Source: Asterias amurensis (Eukaryota > Echinodermata > Asteroidea > Forcipulatida > Asteriidae). Taken from it: a stretch of DNA of 64,000 nucleotides. A model generated the notes under the pieces. It saw nothing but the letters and a program-made list of their open reading frames with translations, had not been told where the DNA came from and made no database searches. Location of the stretch: contig NC_092650.1 of the NCBI RefSeq assembly GCF_032118995.1, forward strand, positions 13,514,501 to 13,578,500. The letters are read 5' to 3'. The translations under genes were made by a program, and so were the position numbers. Below are positions 22,317 to 34,043 of this stretch, one piece after another; position 1 is the stretch's first letter, and the number at the start of each line of letters is the position of its first letter.

Positions 22317-22951
22317 TGGATTAAGGAGTTATGGATTAAGGAGTTATGGAGGACATTTTAATTGATCAGTGGTCATCTTAATTTGTCAATATTAGGTCGA
22401 AGAGAGAGTTCTAGTACAGGGAGTACTTATTTTACAGTCATAGGGTCTGAGGCCGCATACGACTTTGAAAGATGTTGATATTTCTACAGTAGAATCAACA
22501 GAGAAAAACAAAAATTCGTTTTGGAAGTTCACTGAAAAACTTTACTACCAGCTTTTAAATTGATCAAACTGTCTGGTTGGGAGGAGGCGTTGCTACGTAA
22601 CGAGTGTTAAAATAATAACGCTTATCGATACTAATGAACATAAAATTGATAAGTACTGATTTAAGGTAGGTAACCCCAACCCCACCCCCCATTTGTCGTA
22701 CTCTTTCTATGACTGTGAAAATGTTGAACATTTTGGATTGCTCCTTAATGGATACAATCTGGAGTTGAGCCAGTGGAATTAAGGTTGGGTGGGGAGGTTT
22801 TATTGTACCTTCTGTCGATCGGAATTGTGAAGCCCTCTAGGGTCTGGGTGGAGGGGGCTTGAGTCGTATGCACTATCCACATGGACACCATTGATTGACA
22901 GTTGCTATTGTAGGCGCAGCTAATGGATCATGGGATCATGTAGCAGGGGAT

Positions 22952-23139
22952 TAGACCGATCCATTAAGCTCCGCCCATTGCGTATTGACCAATCACAATG
23001 CAACGAAGGTCCGACAAATAAGGTCCAATATGCGTGCGCGTATTGGCGCGCGCAGCAGAGCTGTGCAGAAAGGCATTGGAGAGCCCCACGTGTTCTTGCT
23101 CACATGTGCGTCGTGGGCGGAGCCTACTGGATCGGTCTA
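22952..23139. mobile_element. TA-flanked MITE, family K, GC-rich
   Basis: Ends TAGACCGATCCATTAAGC and inverse GCCTACTGGATCGGTCTA, TA-flanked. Contains GGCGGAGC/GCTCCGCCC boxes, CCAATCACAATG and GCGTGCGCGTATTGGCGCG. Falls in the likely TMEM143 3'UTR. Confidence 0.8.
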
Positions 23140-23389
23140 CTATGAGATAGGAAAAAGATAAAAAAGGGTGTAGCCATTTCTCTAACAAGGCATGACAACT
23201 ATCTGTGATTACATAAGAACAGTTATTAAGTGATTTTTCCTGAAATATAGAGAGTTGAAAGAGTATGCAATCCCGAAAGAACTGGAGTTTTCTTTTCACA
23301 AAGAGTTAAAGAGTGGACATAACTAGTGATAATGGCTGAAGTGATGCTGAAAATAAGATTGCATGAAATTACAAGAGTTTACATAACAC

Positions 23390-23395
23390 AATAAA
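23390..23395 (+). terminator. Candidate TMEM143 polyadenylation signal
   Basis: AATAAA about 1.07 kb past the stop codon; the first canonical hexamer I noticed on this strand. Not otherwise supported. Confidence 0.3.
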
Positions 23396-23837
23396 GCATG
23401 GCAAACCTCACACATTGCTGTGGACATGTGACGTCAGTGAGAAGACTAAAATAGTCAAAAAGTAAACATCTTGTGTACCTGTAAGAGATTACTTTAGATG
23501 GATACCAACTGCAGGTTGCATGAGTCTAAAAGCTGCATTTTGTAAATACAGATGGATGAAATAGTTGGTTATAAATACTTCTGATTAAATTTGAGTTTGT
23601 ATCTGAACTCCTTTTAGTGTGTTGTTTGTTCGTGAGCAATCTGCAGCATATAATATTGAAATGTTTGAGTTAAATACAAACTAGACGAGAAGGAGGCATT
23701 ATGAACTTTGCATGAGGAAATTTGTAAAATTGGGTGATGCACAAGTTTATCACTAAAAAATTAGTTTGCCTACGGATGCCAAATTACTACAGTGCTTCAT
23801 TAAAAAAGTTAATGAATACATTTGCCAAGTTCACTTA

Positions 23838-24269
23838 ATGTGACCCGCTCTGTGAAAATGAGTCAGATGTAGGCAATTTCAGGAATTGAGTTAAATGCAT
23901 GGCTGGAAAGAACACATCAGCAGCAGTAATTTGGTATGTGTCTAAGCTTTGGGGTGTATCGCGTTGCTGAGTTACTCTCGTTTGAAATTAGCCACTACAC
24001 CATTATTTTTTTGAAAAATGAATCACAAGTAAAAAAAATGATATTTTAAACTACCATTGTGTGCAAAAGGATACAAATTAGACATAAGTATGATCACAAA
24101 CTTGTTGTATTCATAGCTTTACTGCCTATAACCATGCAACTAAAGATCCTATAAAGAAAAAAAAAAGTGTTCTTTTTCTTTTTCTTTTTTTACATTTTCC
24201 ACATTAAACTGTCCATAACTTAAAATTGCATTGGGCGACATGTGACTCATTTTCACAGAGTGGGTCACA
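23838..24269. mobile_element. MITE with TGTGACCC...GAAAATGAGTCA ends
   Basis: About 430 bp. Left terminus TGTGACCCGCTCTGTGAAAA and inverted right terminus TTTTCACAGAGTGGGTCACA, extending into GAGTCA(G/C)ATGT. Single copy here. Confidence 0.75.
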
Positions 24270-24470
24270 AATAGTATAACAAGTGAATGAATGTTTATTG
24301 AATTGGAATAAGTTACAATGATAATCACTCTTCAGATTTTGGATGTTGTTTTCATCATTCGTTGAAGTGCAAGATATCCTTAGTTACAGCCGTAGCCATT
24401 CGCTGTAGCCCACCAATTCGGATACAGCCATTTCTTTCACAATTAGCTACCATTTTTGCAACTTTCTATG

Positions 24471-24536
24471 TTAAAAGCAGTGGACACTATTGGTAATTAC
24501 TCAAAATAATTAATTATGTTGAGTAATTACCAATAG
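24471..24536. mobile_element. 66-bp miniature derivative of family A
   Basis: Only the two termini remain: TTAAAAGCAGTGGACACTAT and AGTAATTACCAATAG, joined through ATAATTAATTAT into one hairpin. The right half is shorter than the left. Confidence 0.65.
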
Positions 24537-24984
24537 CTGAAATTGTGTGAAAAATAGTTGCATAAATAGACACTAAATACATCGTTGTTGAATAATTGTG
24601 AGAAGGTCAAATTATAGTGTGGAATTATACCATAGGGTATTGCGACCATTTCTTTCTTGTAAAATAGAATTATCATGTGCATGAACTGGACTGATAAATG
24701 ATGTCAACTTTGTTTAAAACATGAAATTACTTCGTTGGTGCTTTCTTTATTAAATAGAGAAGATTTAACCACATTGATGTCAGTGAGTTGCAGTTTGTCC
24801 AGTATTTTTTGCGTTCTCTTACAAGCTGGTAATCTCACAATGATCGCTTTTCATTTGTACCATAACAAGCAAGACATAAAATTCTCTTATTTTTTTTCTG
24901 CGTTGTCGGTCTTTTCTTCAAAAATAAACATATTGACTCTTAAAAAAAAAGAAGTAAATTTTTGGATTGAAAAAAGAAACAAAA

Positions 24985-25060
24985 TTTGCTAAAACCTGCG
25001 ACCTCCAGATTAATAATGTGCTGGCTCTCTACCAACTGAGCTATCTATCCCAATGTCGGC
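24985..25060 (-). mobile_element. tRNA-derived SINE remnant
   Basis: On the minus strand GATAGATAGCTCAGTTGGTAGAG is a clear tRNA box A; GGTCGCAGGTTTTAGC is a decayed box B. The acceptor stem does not pair, so this is not a working tRNA gene. Confidence 0.6.
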
Positions 25061-25212
25061 AGCCTCCATATTTGTAAATATCTTTGCTCGAGGTGCCAGC
25101 CAGTCAACCTGCAACTGCTCTAAACTGCCAGGGATCACACCAAAGTTTACAATATTACAACCAAGTAGCAGCAGAGGGATAACCGAAGGAGACAGACATT
25201 TTTATCAAGTAA

Positions 25213-25596
25213 TTAAAGGCAGTGGACACTATTGGTAATTGTCAAAGACTAGCCTTCACAGTTGGTGTATCTCAACATATGCATAAAGGAACAAACCTGT
25301 GAAAATTTGAGCTCAATCGGTCATCAAAGTTGCGAGATAATAATGAAAGAAAACATCCTAGTCACACGAAGTTGTGTGCCTTTAGATGGTTGATTTCGAG
25401 ACCTCAAGTTCTATACTTGAGGTCTCAAAATCAAATTCGTGGAAAATTACTTCTTTCTCCAAAACTATGGCACTTCAGAGGGAGCTGTTTCTCACAATGT
25501 TTTATAGCACCAACCTCTCCCCATTACCTGTCACCAAGTAAGGTTTTATGCTAATAATTATTTTGAGTAATTACCAATAGTGTCCACTGCCTTTAA
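25213..25596 (+). mobile_element. MITE family A
   Basis: Full copy with TTAA on both sides, one of the least diverged. Confidence 0.9.
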
Positions 25597-25827
25597 TACA
25601 AATATTATTTTAACTAATGAACCACAAGGGAAACTGATGTGTAAATTTTAAATAGGTATTGAAAGAAAAATGACGAGCAATATATAAAAATCCCTTGTTT
25701 TTCTTACAAATCCTTGAGTTTGTTTGCATTGTTGGGTCTCTTCTAAGAAAGAAAAAAACAATGGCTTATTATGGAGTCTCTAAAAAGATAATACCCTGCT
25801 CTATACTCAGTTTTACGAGGTTGTTTA

Positions 25828-25981
25828 TGGGTGCGTTCGTTTAGCTTCCCTGGGTCGACCCCGGTGTGTGGCGGTTTTTACTTCTAGGACGAACGTGGGT
25901 AATTATCTGCACACGTTCGTCCTGGGAAAAAAAACCGCCACACACCGGGGTCCACCCAGGGAAGCTAAACGATCGCACCCA
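25828..25981. mobile_element. Hairpin MITE (TGGGTGCGTTCGTTTAGC ends)
   Basis: Arms of about 50 bp are almost perfect: GCTTCCCTGGGTCGACCCCG and CGGGGTCCACCCAGGGAAGC, then GTGTGTGGCGGTTTTT and its inverse, and a small inner ACGAACGTG hairpin. GC-rich against an AT-rich background. Confidence 0.85.
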
Positions 25982-26109
25982 ATAATTGTGTTGTCCGGTT
26001 GGTGTCATTAATTCTACCCTTCACTTCAGCGAAAAATAATTATCTGCCCTGAATGATGACTATCTCTGTAAAAATTCCCATAATTAGAGAATCCAGGACA
26101 CTTTTCAAT

Positions 26110-26312
26110 GAAGACCAGGGCCCAATTTCATAGAGCTGCTAAGCAAAAAAAATTGCTAAGCATGATATTTCTTCCCATATAAAAACAGGATTACCAGCCA
26201 AATTTCCATTTGTTACATAATGCTTGTTACTGGTATTCAGCTTTTGTATGCTTATCCTGAAAATCACATGGAAATTTGGTTGGTAAACCTGTTTTTATCA
26301 AGGCAAAATATA
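26110..26312. mobile_element. MITE family F, 3' truncated
   Basis: Begins GGGCCCAATTTCATAGAGC; the right arm stops after CTGTTTTTATCAAGG without the terminal TGAAATTGGGCCC. Confidence 0.75.
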
Positions 26313-26414
26313 CCGTGTAAAAAAAAACAGTTCACACTACACACAGATACCAGCACAATGAGAATATTGATGATTGTAAATTTAGTCATAAAAAAAAATT
26401 GAACCCAATTTAAC

Positions 26415-26825
26415 TGCCGAGACCCAGGATAAATACCTCGGCTTCTCAACGGTACAGAATTATCTAATAGATGTTAAATTTGCATCGAGGATAAAGAGTA
26501 TGTTTGTAGCACTGTATACTCAGTACTTTCCCCTGAGTCCTGTGTAAAAAAATATCACAGATTACTCTCGGGTGGGATTCGAACCCCGACCCTTGCAATA
26601 CTAGAGCAGTGTCTTACCAACTAGACTACCGAGATTGCCCGGTAGCTAGAGGCAGTTCGAATCCTATGTTCTGGCAGGGGGCAACGCACAATATATAAAA
26701 GATGTTAAATTTGCATCGGGGATAAAGAATATTAATTTTGGTTAATACCCATACACCGATGTGTGCTAGCACTGTATACTCAGTACTTTCCCGAGTCCTG
26801 TGAAAAAATATCACAGGCATATTAC
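26415..26825 (-). mobile_element. tRNA-derived SINE S2, two tandem partial copies
   Basis: Minus-strand box B GGTCGGGGTTCGAATCCC near 26575-26592. The body (GATGTTAAATTTGCATCG, ACTGTATACTCAGTACTTTC, AAATATCACAG) appears at 26460 and again at 26699, a head-to-tail arrangement. Confidence 0.7.
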
Positions 26826-27384
26826 TGGTATAAAATCAGCATCTTCCATCTCTATAGTTATGAAGCTTAAAAAATCAGAAGAAAACTTTTTAACTCTAGC
26901 CATGTTTGACAAAGATGTGTTTTATTTGTCAAATATATAGTTTAGACATTTATCACTTTCAGATAAAATATAATTTCCAGCACCACATAAGTTCAAAATA
27001 AACAAACTAAAATATACAATTATTTATATATTTAATTACCAACATAAAATTAATAACAGGGATAAGATGAGATAAATTGAGATTCATAAATGTAAAATCT
27101 TTCCTAAATGATGTAAATTAGTATTAAACATTTGCCCTTACTGCAAGGGACACAGTGCAACCTTCTGAAGAATCCCCATTTTGTTGTCTAATGATGCAAA
27201 GTAGATGTAATGGTAAAATTCACTTTAAAAATAGGAATCTTTACTCAAGACAAAACCGACACAATAACGTTATCTTAAATGATTTTGAGCAATTTTAAAC
27301 AATGGTAAAATTATTTTGTTCCAACTGATGCATCAAAATAAAGTCTTGTTTTCCAGAGACCTATCAATTATTCATGCAGCAAAA

Positions 27385-27712
27385 TTATAAACCAGTTTTT
27401 GTATGCATCGATGGGTATCATCCACTTCGTCATTACTGGTTGTTCCCCACACCCACAACAATTGGGGTGACAGGGCTTTTTCTCATGCTGGTCCTTTACT
27501 TTGGAATAATCTGCTTCTTAATATCCGTAACATGTCCTCTATTCATAAGTTCAAAGAGGCCCTCAAAACCCACTTTTTCACAGCTGCTTTTCATTAATTT
27601 TGTGTTTCTTCCTTGCGCCATGAGCATCACTTGCGGTGGATACCGACGCACTATAAGTGTTCATATTATTATCATTATTATTATTATTTATGGCCTCAAA
27701 GAAACAATTACA
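27385..27712 (+). mobile_element. 5'-truncated LINE, ORF2 C-terminus and 3' tail
   Basis: Encodes NNWGDRAFSHAGPLLWNNLL then NIRNMSSIHKFKEALKTHFF, the typical C-terminus of CR1/L2/RTE-group reverse transcriptase ORFs, followed by a short 3' region and an ATT microsatellite. No reverse transcriptase core remains. Confidence 0.75.
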
Positions 27713-27925
27713 TTAAGTTAACAACAAATACATATTTGGATAACAACCTATTGAATACATAACTTGTATATATGGCAACATATTACTGAAACTAAGTACG
27801 TTAAAACTAACATTAAATTTGGTCCAAAAACAACTTTATCCTTAAATTTCAAACTGTACAGTGTTTCATACATTTTGGATGCTTTGTTAGCTCTATCACA
27901 GCAAAAATCTCTTTAGTTTAAGGTC

Positions 27926-28119
27926 ATTATTGACCCCTTGCACGCACGTCACACGCGGCGGCTGATGCCATGCCAACCATGTTGGTGGTCAATAGGCTTA
28001 CGTGTAAATGCCGCGTCACCTAAAATACGCACTTCACTGAATAACACATGTTGACATGGACCACCAAAATGGCGCATCCAAGATTATTCCGATGATGACG
28101 TCAGGTAAAATGGGTCAAT
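27926..28119. mobile_element. MITE with ATTGACCC ends
   Basis: Ends CATTATTGACCCCTTGCAC and inverse ATGGGTCAATAG; the right arm has GATGACGTCAGG, the left arm ACGCACGTCAC. Related in style to family K. Confidence 0.6.
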
Positions 28120-28321
28120 AGCTGCACATTCACATTTAATAGTGAATGTCTGCCCATCACATTGATATTGGACACTCACATATTATGTTTGCCTACCTTG
28201 CACATCCATATTGGACATTGGATAATCACATAGGTTTGTACATTGAATGTATAACTTGCGCATTATTATTGGACAATTAATATCCACATAAGTTTGTACA
28301 CAGCGAATGTCTTATTGTCAG

Positions 28322-28686
28322 TTAAAGGGTGTATTATGTACTTTTTGTAGGACAAAAAACACAATGTCCACAGATTTACATTAAACTTACACAGTTTGAA
28401 GATAATGATAGTGGAACGCTTCCCTGAAAATATTACGTGCCGAGGTGCTGTAGTTTTGGGGTAATGAGTAAAGTAATGTCATGAAAATAATTTTCGTCTC
28501 ATGAGACAAAAATTATTTTAAGCATTTACAAACGTATTTTCATTACATTGTTTTACTCATTTCTCAAAAACTACAGCACCCCAGTCAGTAATATTTGAAG
28601 GGAAGCTTTCCACTATCATTATCTTCAAACCCTGTAAGTTAAATGTAAATCTATGGACACTTTGAAAAAGTACACAAATCCTTTAA
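28322..28686. mobile_element. TTAA-flanked foldback, family L
   Basis: TTAA at 28322-28325 and 28683-28686. Arms are inverted: TTGAAGATAATGATAGTGGAA, AGGTGCTGTAGTTTT and ATGTAAATCTATGGACA-like segments, around a central ATGAGACAAAAATTATTTTAA. Its right TTAA is also the left TTAA of the next element. Confidence 0.75.
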
Positions 28687-28806
28687 AGGGAAGGTACACG
28701 TTTGGTAATTACTCAAAACAAATATTAATTTAAAAACTTACTTGGTAACGAGCAATGGAGAGTATGAGCGTCTTTTTGTGGCGGATACCAGTGCTATATA
28801 AGACTC

Positions 28807-28852
<46 letters not shown>

Positions 28853-28975
28853 TTCTTATTACAAAGCAATTTAGCTCAAATTTTTACAGGCTTGTTATTT
28901 TATGCTTATGTTGGGATACACCAAGTGAGAAGACTGGTCTTTCACAATATTATCATACGTGTACCTTCCCGTTAA
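28683..28975 (-). mobile_element. TTAA-flanked MITE, family C, with LINE tail inside
   Basis: Ends AGGGAAGGTACACGTTTGG and ACGTGTACCTTCCC; interior resembles family A. A LINE 3' tail (28776-28852) replaces part of the interior. Other copy at 49201. Confidence 0.75.
28776..28852 (+). mobile_element. LINE 3' tail with (ATT)n
   Basis: GTGGCGGATACCAGTGCTATA then an uninterrupted ATT array of about 15 units; same tail as 27640-27690. Confidence 0.65.
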
Positions 28976-30330
28976 GATATCAAAACCAAACATAGCGCAG
29001 TATCAAAATAATTTTACTGTCATCAAACTTCATGGACTCTAATAAGATTCATGAAAACAAGGACACAAACAAACGGACGGATTAATATTTAAACCATACA
29101 TTCCAGTTAAAAGAAAGAACATTGTGTGAAATTAATGTCAAGAAAAACTCTTTTTTTTCCCCCTTTGAAATGCTTATGGTTAATTGGAAAGAGCTTTAAC
29201 TATAGTATTGTTATTTTTTATTTTATTTTTTTTTTTTTCCCAAATTCCAGTTCATTAATTCGGTGTTCAGAAGTTGTACAAAATTAAGAATTGTTTTCCA
29301 ATTTAATTTTTCCAATTCAAAAAGCTTGATTTGTCTTAATGTTTCAGACGAAAAGAATAATCATCAACTCAGGAATCTTTTATCAAAACAAAAATATTTC
29401 TCACTCATTTTGGCTTTTAGAATTACTACATTTATAGTTGAGATAAATTGACAGAATCTTTCCATGATCCTTATTATAAGATTTTGACAAATCATAATAC
29501 AGAAGGTAGTCTCATTAACTATCAAAACTATCGAAAGGATTACAAATTAATTGCTGACAAATTACAACCCAGAATTACAGAGTTGTCATGTAACATTTGC
29601 AAAAGGTTTACATGAATAAGAACCGAACTTAAAATAAAAATGATATCAGAGTTGGAACATATTTGAACGAGTTATAGGTTTACAAATCAAATGATGAAAA
29701 ATCCTTTACAAAATATTTTGAAAATAAATTTTTACTTGATACTATAATTGAGAAAATGCTTAAACTAAAGCAACATCCCCACATATATGTGGCATAAATT
29801 TAAGACATATATATATATGTCTTACATTTCTTTAACAAATTTTAGACATTTGGAAATGTCTTTTAAAGCTTGCAATAAACCAAACAATCTCTACAATTTT
29901 AAATTTCTTATATGTGTAATGTATAGTATATGAATTTTATAGAATATGAAAGGTCTTGGCGGGCACATATTTTTTTATGACATTTTTTTTTTCACATTCG
30001 CCTTTCCCCGGATGACCTCTGCTTGTTATATAATTATTGTATTGTCTGAAGAATAACAAATATAAAAAAATTAAAATTAAACAAAAAAATTATAGAGTTG
30101 GGAAACGATCACCAGACGCATACCTTTTGCTAAATATTAATACATTTTTAATAAAACCATACACCACAGGTATATATTGCTTATGTCATGTTGCATAATA
30201 TATGTACAACAAAAATATATTTAATACTGATACATTTCATAAATATTTATATTAAGTTTCATATTTTGGGTAAGGTTAAATAGGAGGGAAATTCCCAAAC
30301 CTGCACAGACAAGTCAAGAGTTAATGTTCT

Positions 30331-30706
30331 TTAAAGGCAGTGGACACATTTACTAATTGTCTAAGACTAGCCTTCACAGTTGGTGTATCTCAACATATGC
30401 ATAAAATAACAAACCTGTGAAAATTTGATCTCAATCGGTCATCGAACTTGCGAGATAATAATGAAAGAAAAAAACACCCTTGTCACATGAAGTTGTATGC
30501 GTTTAGATGGTTGATTTCGAGACCTCAAGTTCTAAATCTGAGGTCTCAAAATCAAATCACTTCTTTCTCGAAAACTATGGCACTTCAGAGGGAGCCGTTT
30601 CTCACAATGTTTAATACCATCAACCTCTCCCCATTACTCGTCACCAAGAAAAGTTTTATGATAATAATTATTTTGAGTAATTACCAATAGTGTCCACTGC
30701 CTTTAA
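30331..30706 (+). mobile_element. MITE family A
   Basis: Full copy, TTAA both sides. Confidence 0.9.
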
Positions 30707-31016
30707 TGATTTGTATTCAATGTTTGAGTTATAAAACACAACAAAAGCCTTCGACTTTTATCATCATGTTGTACAAGTTGTTGTTTGTGTTTCTACACTA
30801 AAATAATAACAGGCATTTAGTGGGCACAAACAAAAAAATTCTCTGTTGTGTCAATTGTTTATTTTGATTCAAGCATTCCCAAAATTATCTCAACTCCTTT
30901 GGAGTATGCAGCACCGCAACCAATTGGTGCGCAGGCTGCTAATCATTTACATCATCAATCTCTACCCCTTGCAAATACCAATGTACTCCTGGGGTGATAA
31001 GCAATAATAACAGAAC

Positions 31017-31122
31017 CTTCCCATGAAATATATATAGTGCACAACTCTATGGGGTTTGCCAATCAATAGGATCTGTACGCATGCAAAATGTAATTAGCAT
31101 ATTTCATGAAAAGGGCCCATTA
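31017..31122. mobile_element. MITE family H, internally deleted
   Basis: AACCTTCCCATGAAATATA to TATTTCATGAAAAGGG; lacks about 110 bp of the interior present at 3586-3803. Confidence 0.7.
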
Positions 31123-31129
31123 AGTGTCT

Positions 31130-31236
31130 TGCCAAAGAAGAGAAGTGTCATGAACAGGATTCGAACACACACCCTGAGGAATCAACCATCAGAGTTTGAA
31201 TTTAGTGCTTAAACCACTCTGCCGCAACACGCTACA
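31130..31236 (-). mobile_element. tRNA-Ser/Leu-like SINE fragment
   Basis: Minus strand: TTGCGGCAGAGTGGTTTAAGC (box A) and GTGTGTTCGAATCCTG (box B), separated by a long class-II-like arm. Confidence 0.65.
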
Positions 31237-31724
31237 AACTACAGAAAGAACTATCATTTGATTTATATCAGCTTTGTTTTGGATGAATTACAAACATTTC
31301 AGTTTACTTTATTTTCTCCTACCTCAAGAGATTTTGGCAAGAAACCTTTCAATATTATTTAAAATCCCACACCAGGTGGATTAAATCTACACAAATACAT
31401 GATGAGATTGGAATTGCTTATCCCATATTAAATATAGGTGTTTTGTTTTGGTGGGTGCACCTTAATTTTAAAAACAAGTGTTCCAAAGTCTCGAAACAAG
31501 TATTCCAAAGTGTCTCGACCAAGAAACTATTTCAGTTTTAGTCAAATTTGCAATGTTAGAAAAAAAATATGTCTGCGATGGGACCATCACCTTCATCAGC
31601 TCCTTATTGTTTTTTGAAGAGGAAATTTTAATCAAATGTAAATATTTTCACGTTATAACCCCACACGCTTTTGGTATTTTACTGGAATATTTCATCTGGG
31701 GCATGTTTTGGTGATCCTGGGGTC

Positions 31725-31892
31725 GATTTCACAAAGAGTTAGGACTTGTCTTATCTCGAGTTAGGACGAGTAACTCGTCTTAACTTAGGATTAATCTTAA
31801 GGTCTGCATGCTACATAGTGCAGGGTTGGGACTCGTCCTAAGTCCTAAGATTAGTTTTAAGTTAGGAAGAGTTTTGTGAAATCGACGGCTGA
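31725..31892. mobile_element. Hairpin MITE, family E
   Basis: GGTCGATTTCACAAAGAG to TTTTGTGAAATCGACGG with GAGTTAGGACGAGTAAC inside; less perfect than the 3197 copy. Confidence 0.8.
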
Positions 31893-31944
31893 TCATATGT
31901 TTTTGACGTTAGGTTCACTGATCAAAACAATTACTGCGAACATA

Positions 31945-32345
31945 ATAATATATCGAAGTCTTATATAGCGCACGTATCTACCAAACAAGGTACTCAAGGC
32001 GCTGAGTATATACAAACTTTCAGAAAGATAGGTTATTGCAGTGATGAATTCTGAGACCCAATTATTTAGCACCTTATACGGGTTTACAAGGTGCTACGGC
32101 GCATTAAGCAGCCACAACCAGGAACACCGGGGCGAACCCCTTCTCTTTTCGATAAGTGCACTGGGTTATTTTACATGCGTTACACAACACATGGGACCAA
32201 CGGCTTTACGTCCCATCCGAAGGACGAAGCAATGGTTAAGTGTCTTGCTCAAGGACACAGTGTCACGGCTGGGGATTCGAACCCACACTCTGCTGATCAG
32301 AAACACCAGAGTTTGAATTCGGTGCTCTTAACCGCTCGGCCACGA
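31945..32345 (-). mobile_element. tRNA-derived SINE, nearly full length
   Basis: The minus-strand head is tRNA-like: GTCGTGGCCGAGCGGTTAAG (box A) and GTGTGGGTTCGAATCCCC (box B), about 85 nt apart as in class II tRNAs. The body contains CGGGGTGTTCCTGG and ends toward 31945 with CTTGAGTACCTTGTTTGG and GCGCTATATAAG. Fragments at 2565, 35634 and 54361. Confidence 0.75.
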
Positions 32346-33009
32346 CACTTCCACATAACAACAACAAAATGTTACGTTTTTGTATTGTTGCATGTTTGTT
32401 GAGTTCATAATAGTTACTACCCCAGCTGAAGCGCAGACCACGCAATGAGAGTTGACATTAATCAGGGCTTGGGGAGGGGGGGGGGGGTTATGATCAGGAT
32501 TTTGGCATGTTCAGATAAGGAGTTTGATACTAAGAAATTTACATTCATTATGTACATTCGGCAAGCATGTTGGTTTAGATACACAAAGGGTTCAGTAGTT
32601 GTTATCACTCTATCGTCTCTATCATTCTTTGAGAAATACTTCAATCATGCGACAGCTGGTCTTGCAATCACCCTCCCTCATGCATGGATCATACAGAGAG
32701 TTGTATTAACGGCCATTTGACAAAAACAGGCATTGCACAGCGTGTTTGTGCGGCCATTTTCTAAGTTGACACAACAGCATCGCGTATAGCGCCCCATAAA
32801 CACAAACTCCAACCTGTACTTCATATTCAACGTGCATGCAGAATGGCGCGCGTGTCTCCTTGCGGTCCCGTCGCATTTGTGCACGCAGCATCACCAGTGC
32901 GCCCTCTAGTTCTTATATATATAAATCTATGAGTAGCACCCTGTAGCCTGGCACAATGTCAGATAGTCTAGTGAGTTGTGTGGTTGAGCTCTACATTCTC
33001 AATGCATAT

Positions 33010-33057
33010 GAGTCGACCATGCATCTGAGTCGACCATGCATCTGAGTCGACCATGCT
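33010..33057. repeat. 17-bp tandem repeat, three units
   Basis: Three near-identical GAGTCGACCATGCATCT units; the run starts with an ATGAGTCGAC variant. Confidence 0.8.
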
Positions 33058-33188
33058 AAGATAATATTCCTATCCTTTTGTACACAGAAAGTGAAGAAAA
33101 AAAGAGGAAAATCTAAACCCCAAAAGAGGAAATCAGCTGAAAAGAGGAAGTCTCACATGCCTGACAAGTCTCTTGCATTCCGATTTTG

Positions 33189-33194
33189 TTTATT
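33189..33194 (-). terminator. Candidate KIAA0513 polyadenylation signal
   Basis: AATAAA on the minus strand about 700 nt past the stop; another lies at 33251-33256. Choice between them cannot be made from sequence. Confidence 0.3.
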
Positions 33195-33897
33195 TCCAGC
33201 ATACATTTCTTTTAATATCTGCGGCATCAATATCAAGCGCGTACTGTCTCTTTATTGTACAGATCACAATCTCAGCCGTTTAACCAATGTTTGTAAAGGG
33301 AGACAGGCTGATAGCTTGACATTTGTAGCTCTGAACTTGAAGGTTAAAGGTCGTAGTCCCCTATGTAGAGTGCAATCCACAGAAGTACAAACACTTAGAA
33401 GCCTCGTGTAATTTCTAAACAGACAATCTTCACAAACTATCATTTATATTTCTATGGGTGACCTTATGAGGTACTCCACGAGGTTATCATTCTGTTGTCC
33501 AGCCTTGTACAATACTAGCCTGAACATCTGGAGTTACACTTCGGGGCTCATGAATAACGCCAGAGACCGGCCTCAAAAAAATTGCAAAATCGGCGTGTAG
33601 TTTGACCTCTGACCTTTGGTCATTTCACATAGAGATACGCTGTCAACTTCTATTGCGGACGCGACAGCAGTGACTATTTGGGCATCTATGTCACTGCACG
33701 TTTATCAAACGATGATTGTTTCCAATGGAATCACAGGATCTGACAGCGGGGACCTGTCTTTATCCTTGCCGATAAAGACAGGGGCCCAGTCTAGTACAAT
33801 ACCAGCATTGCTACAAGTACACTGGCTGCATCTCGCCACTGGAGGGACCAGCTTGACTAGCGAGGGACAAGAGTTCACCAAGAGTGTCAGAGTTGGG

Positions 33898-34043
33898 TCA
33901 GAATGTTTCTTGTCGATGTCCCTTGCGTTTCATGAAATGTATTTTGATTTGCTTCTTAAGATGTCTCCTGTTCTTGGTGTTCTCCTCTTCACAGTCGATG
34001 TGAAAGTGTTGCTGGATGTTGATCTGGATAAGTTCTTTCTGAT
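33898..34043 (-). CDS. KIAA0513: KIAA0513 exon 7 and stop
   Basis: 146 nt: [20 protein letters not shown] and a basic tail, TGA at 33898-33900. Acceptor TATTCAG. The C-terminus is longer than in human. Confidence 0.88.

Larger units (their letters stand above)
22317..33897. other. Intergenic region TMEM143 - KIAA0513, no gene seen
   Basis: Holds MITEs, SINEs and LINE tails listed separately. The AT-rich stretch 28976-30330 has no feature I can support. The part nearest 33898 is presumably KIAA0513 3'UTR. Confidence 0.6.

Noticed and set aside
24985-25060. tRNA gene
   Set aside because: Box A is good but box B is decayed and the acceptor stem does not pair; a SINE remnant is more likely.
32262-32345. 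tRNA-Ser or tRNA-Leu gene
   Set aside because: Both boxes are good, but the sequence continues directly into a SINE body shared with other loci.
33091-33411. Lys-rich plus-strand frame starting MKKKRGKSKPQKRK
   Set aside because: Composition looks attractive, but there is no upstream gene context, no splice partner and no conserved motif; it lies in the probable KIAA0513 3'UTR.
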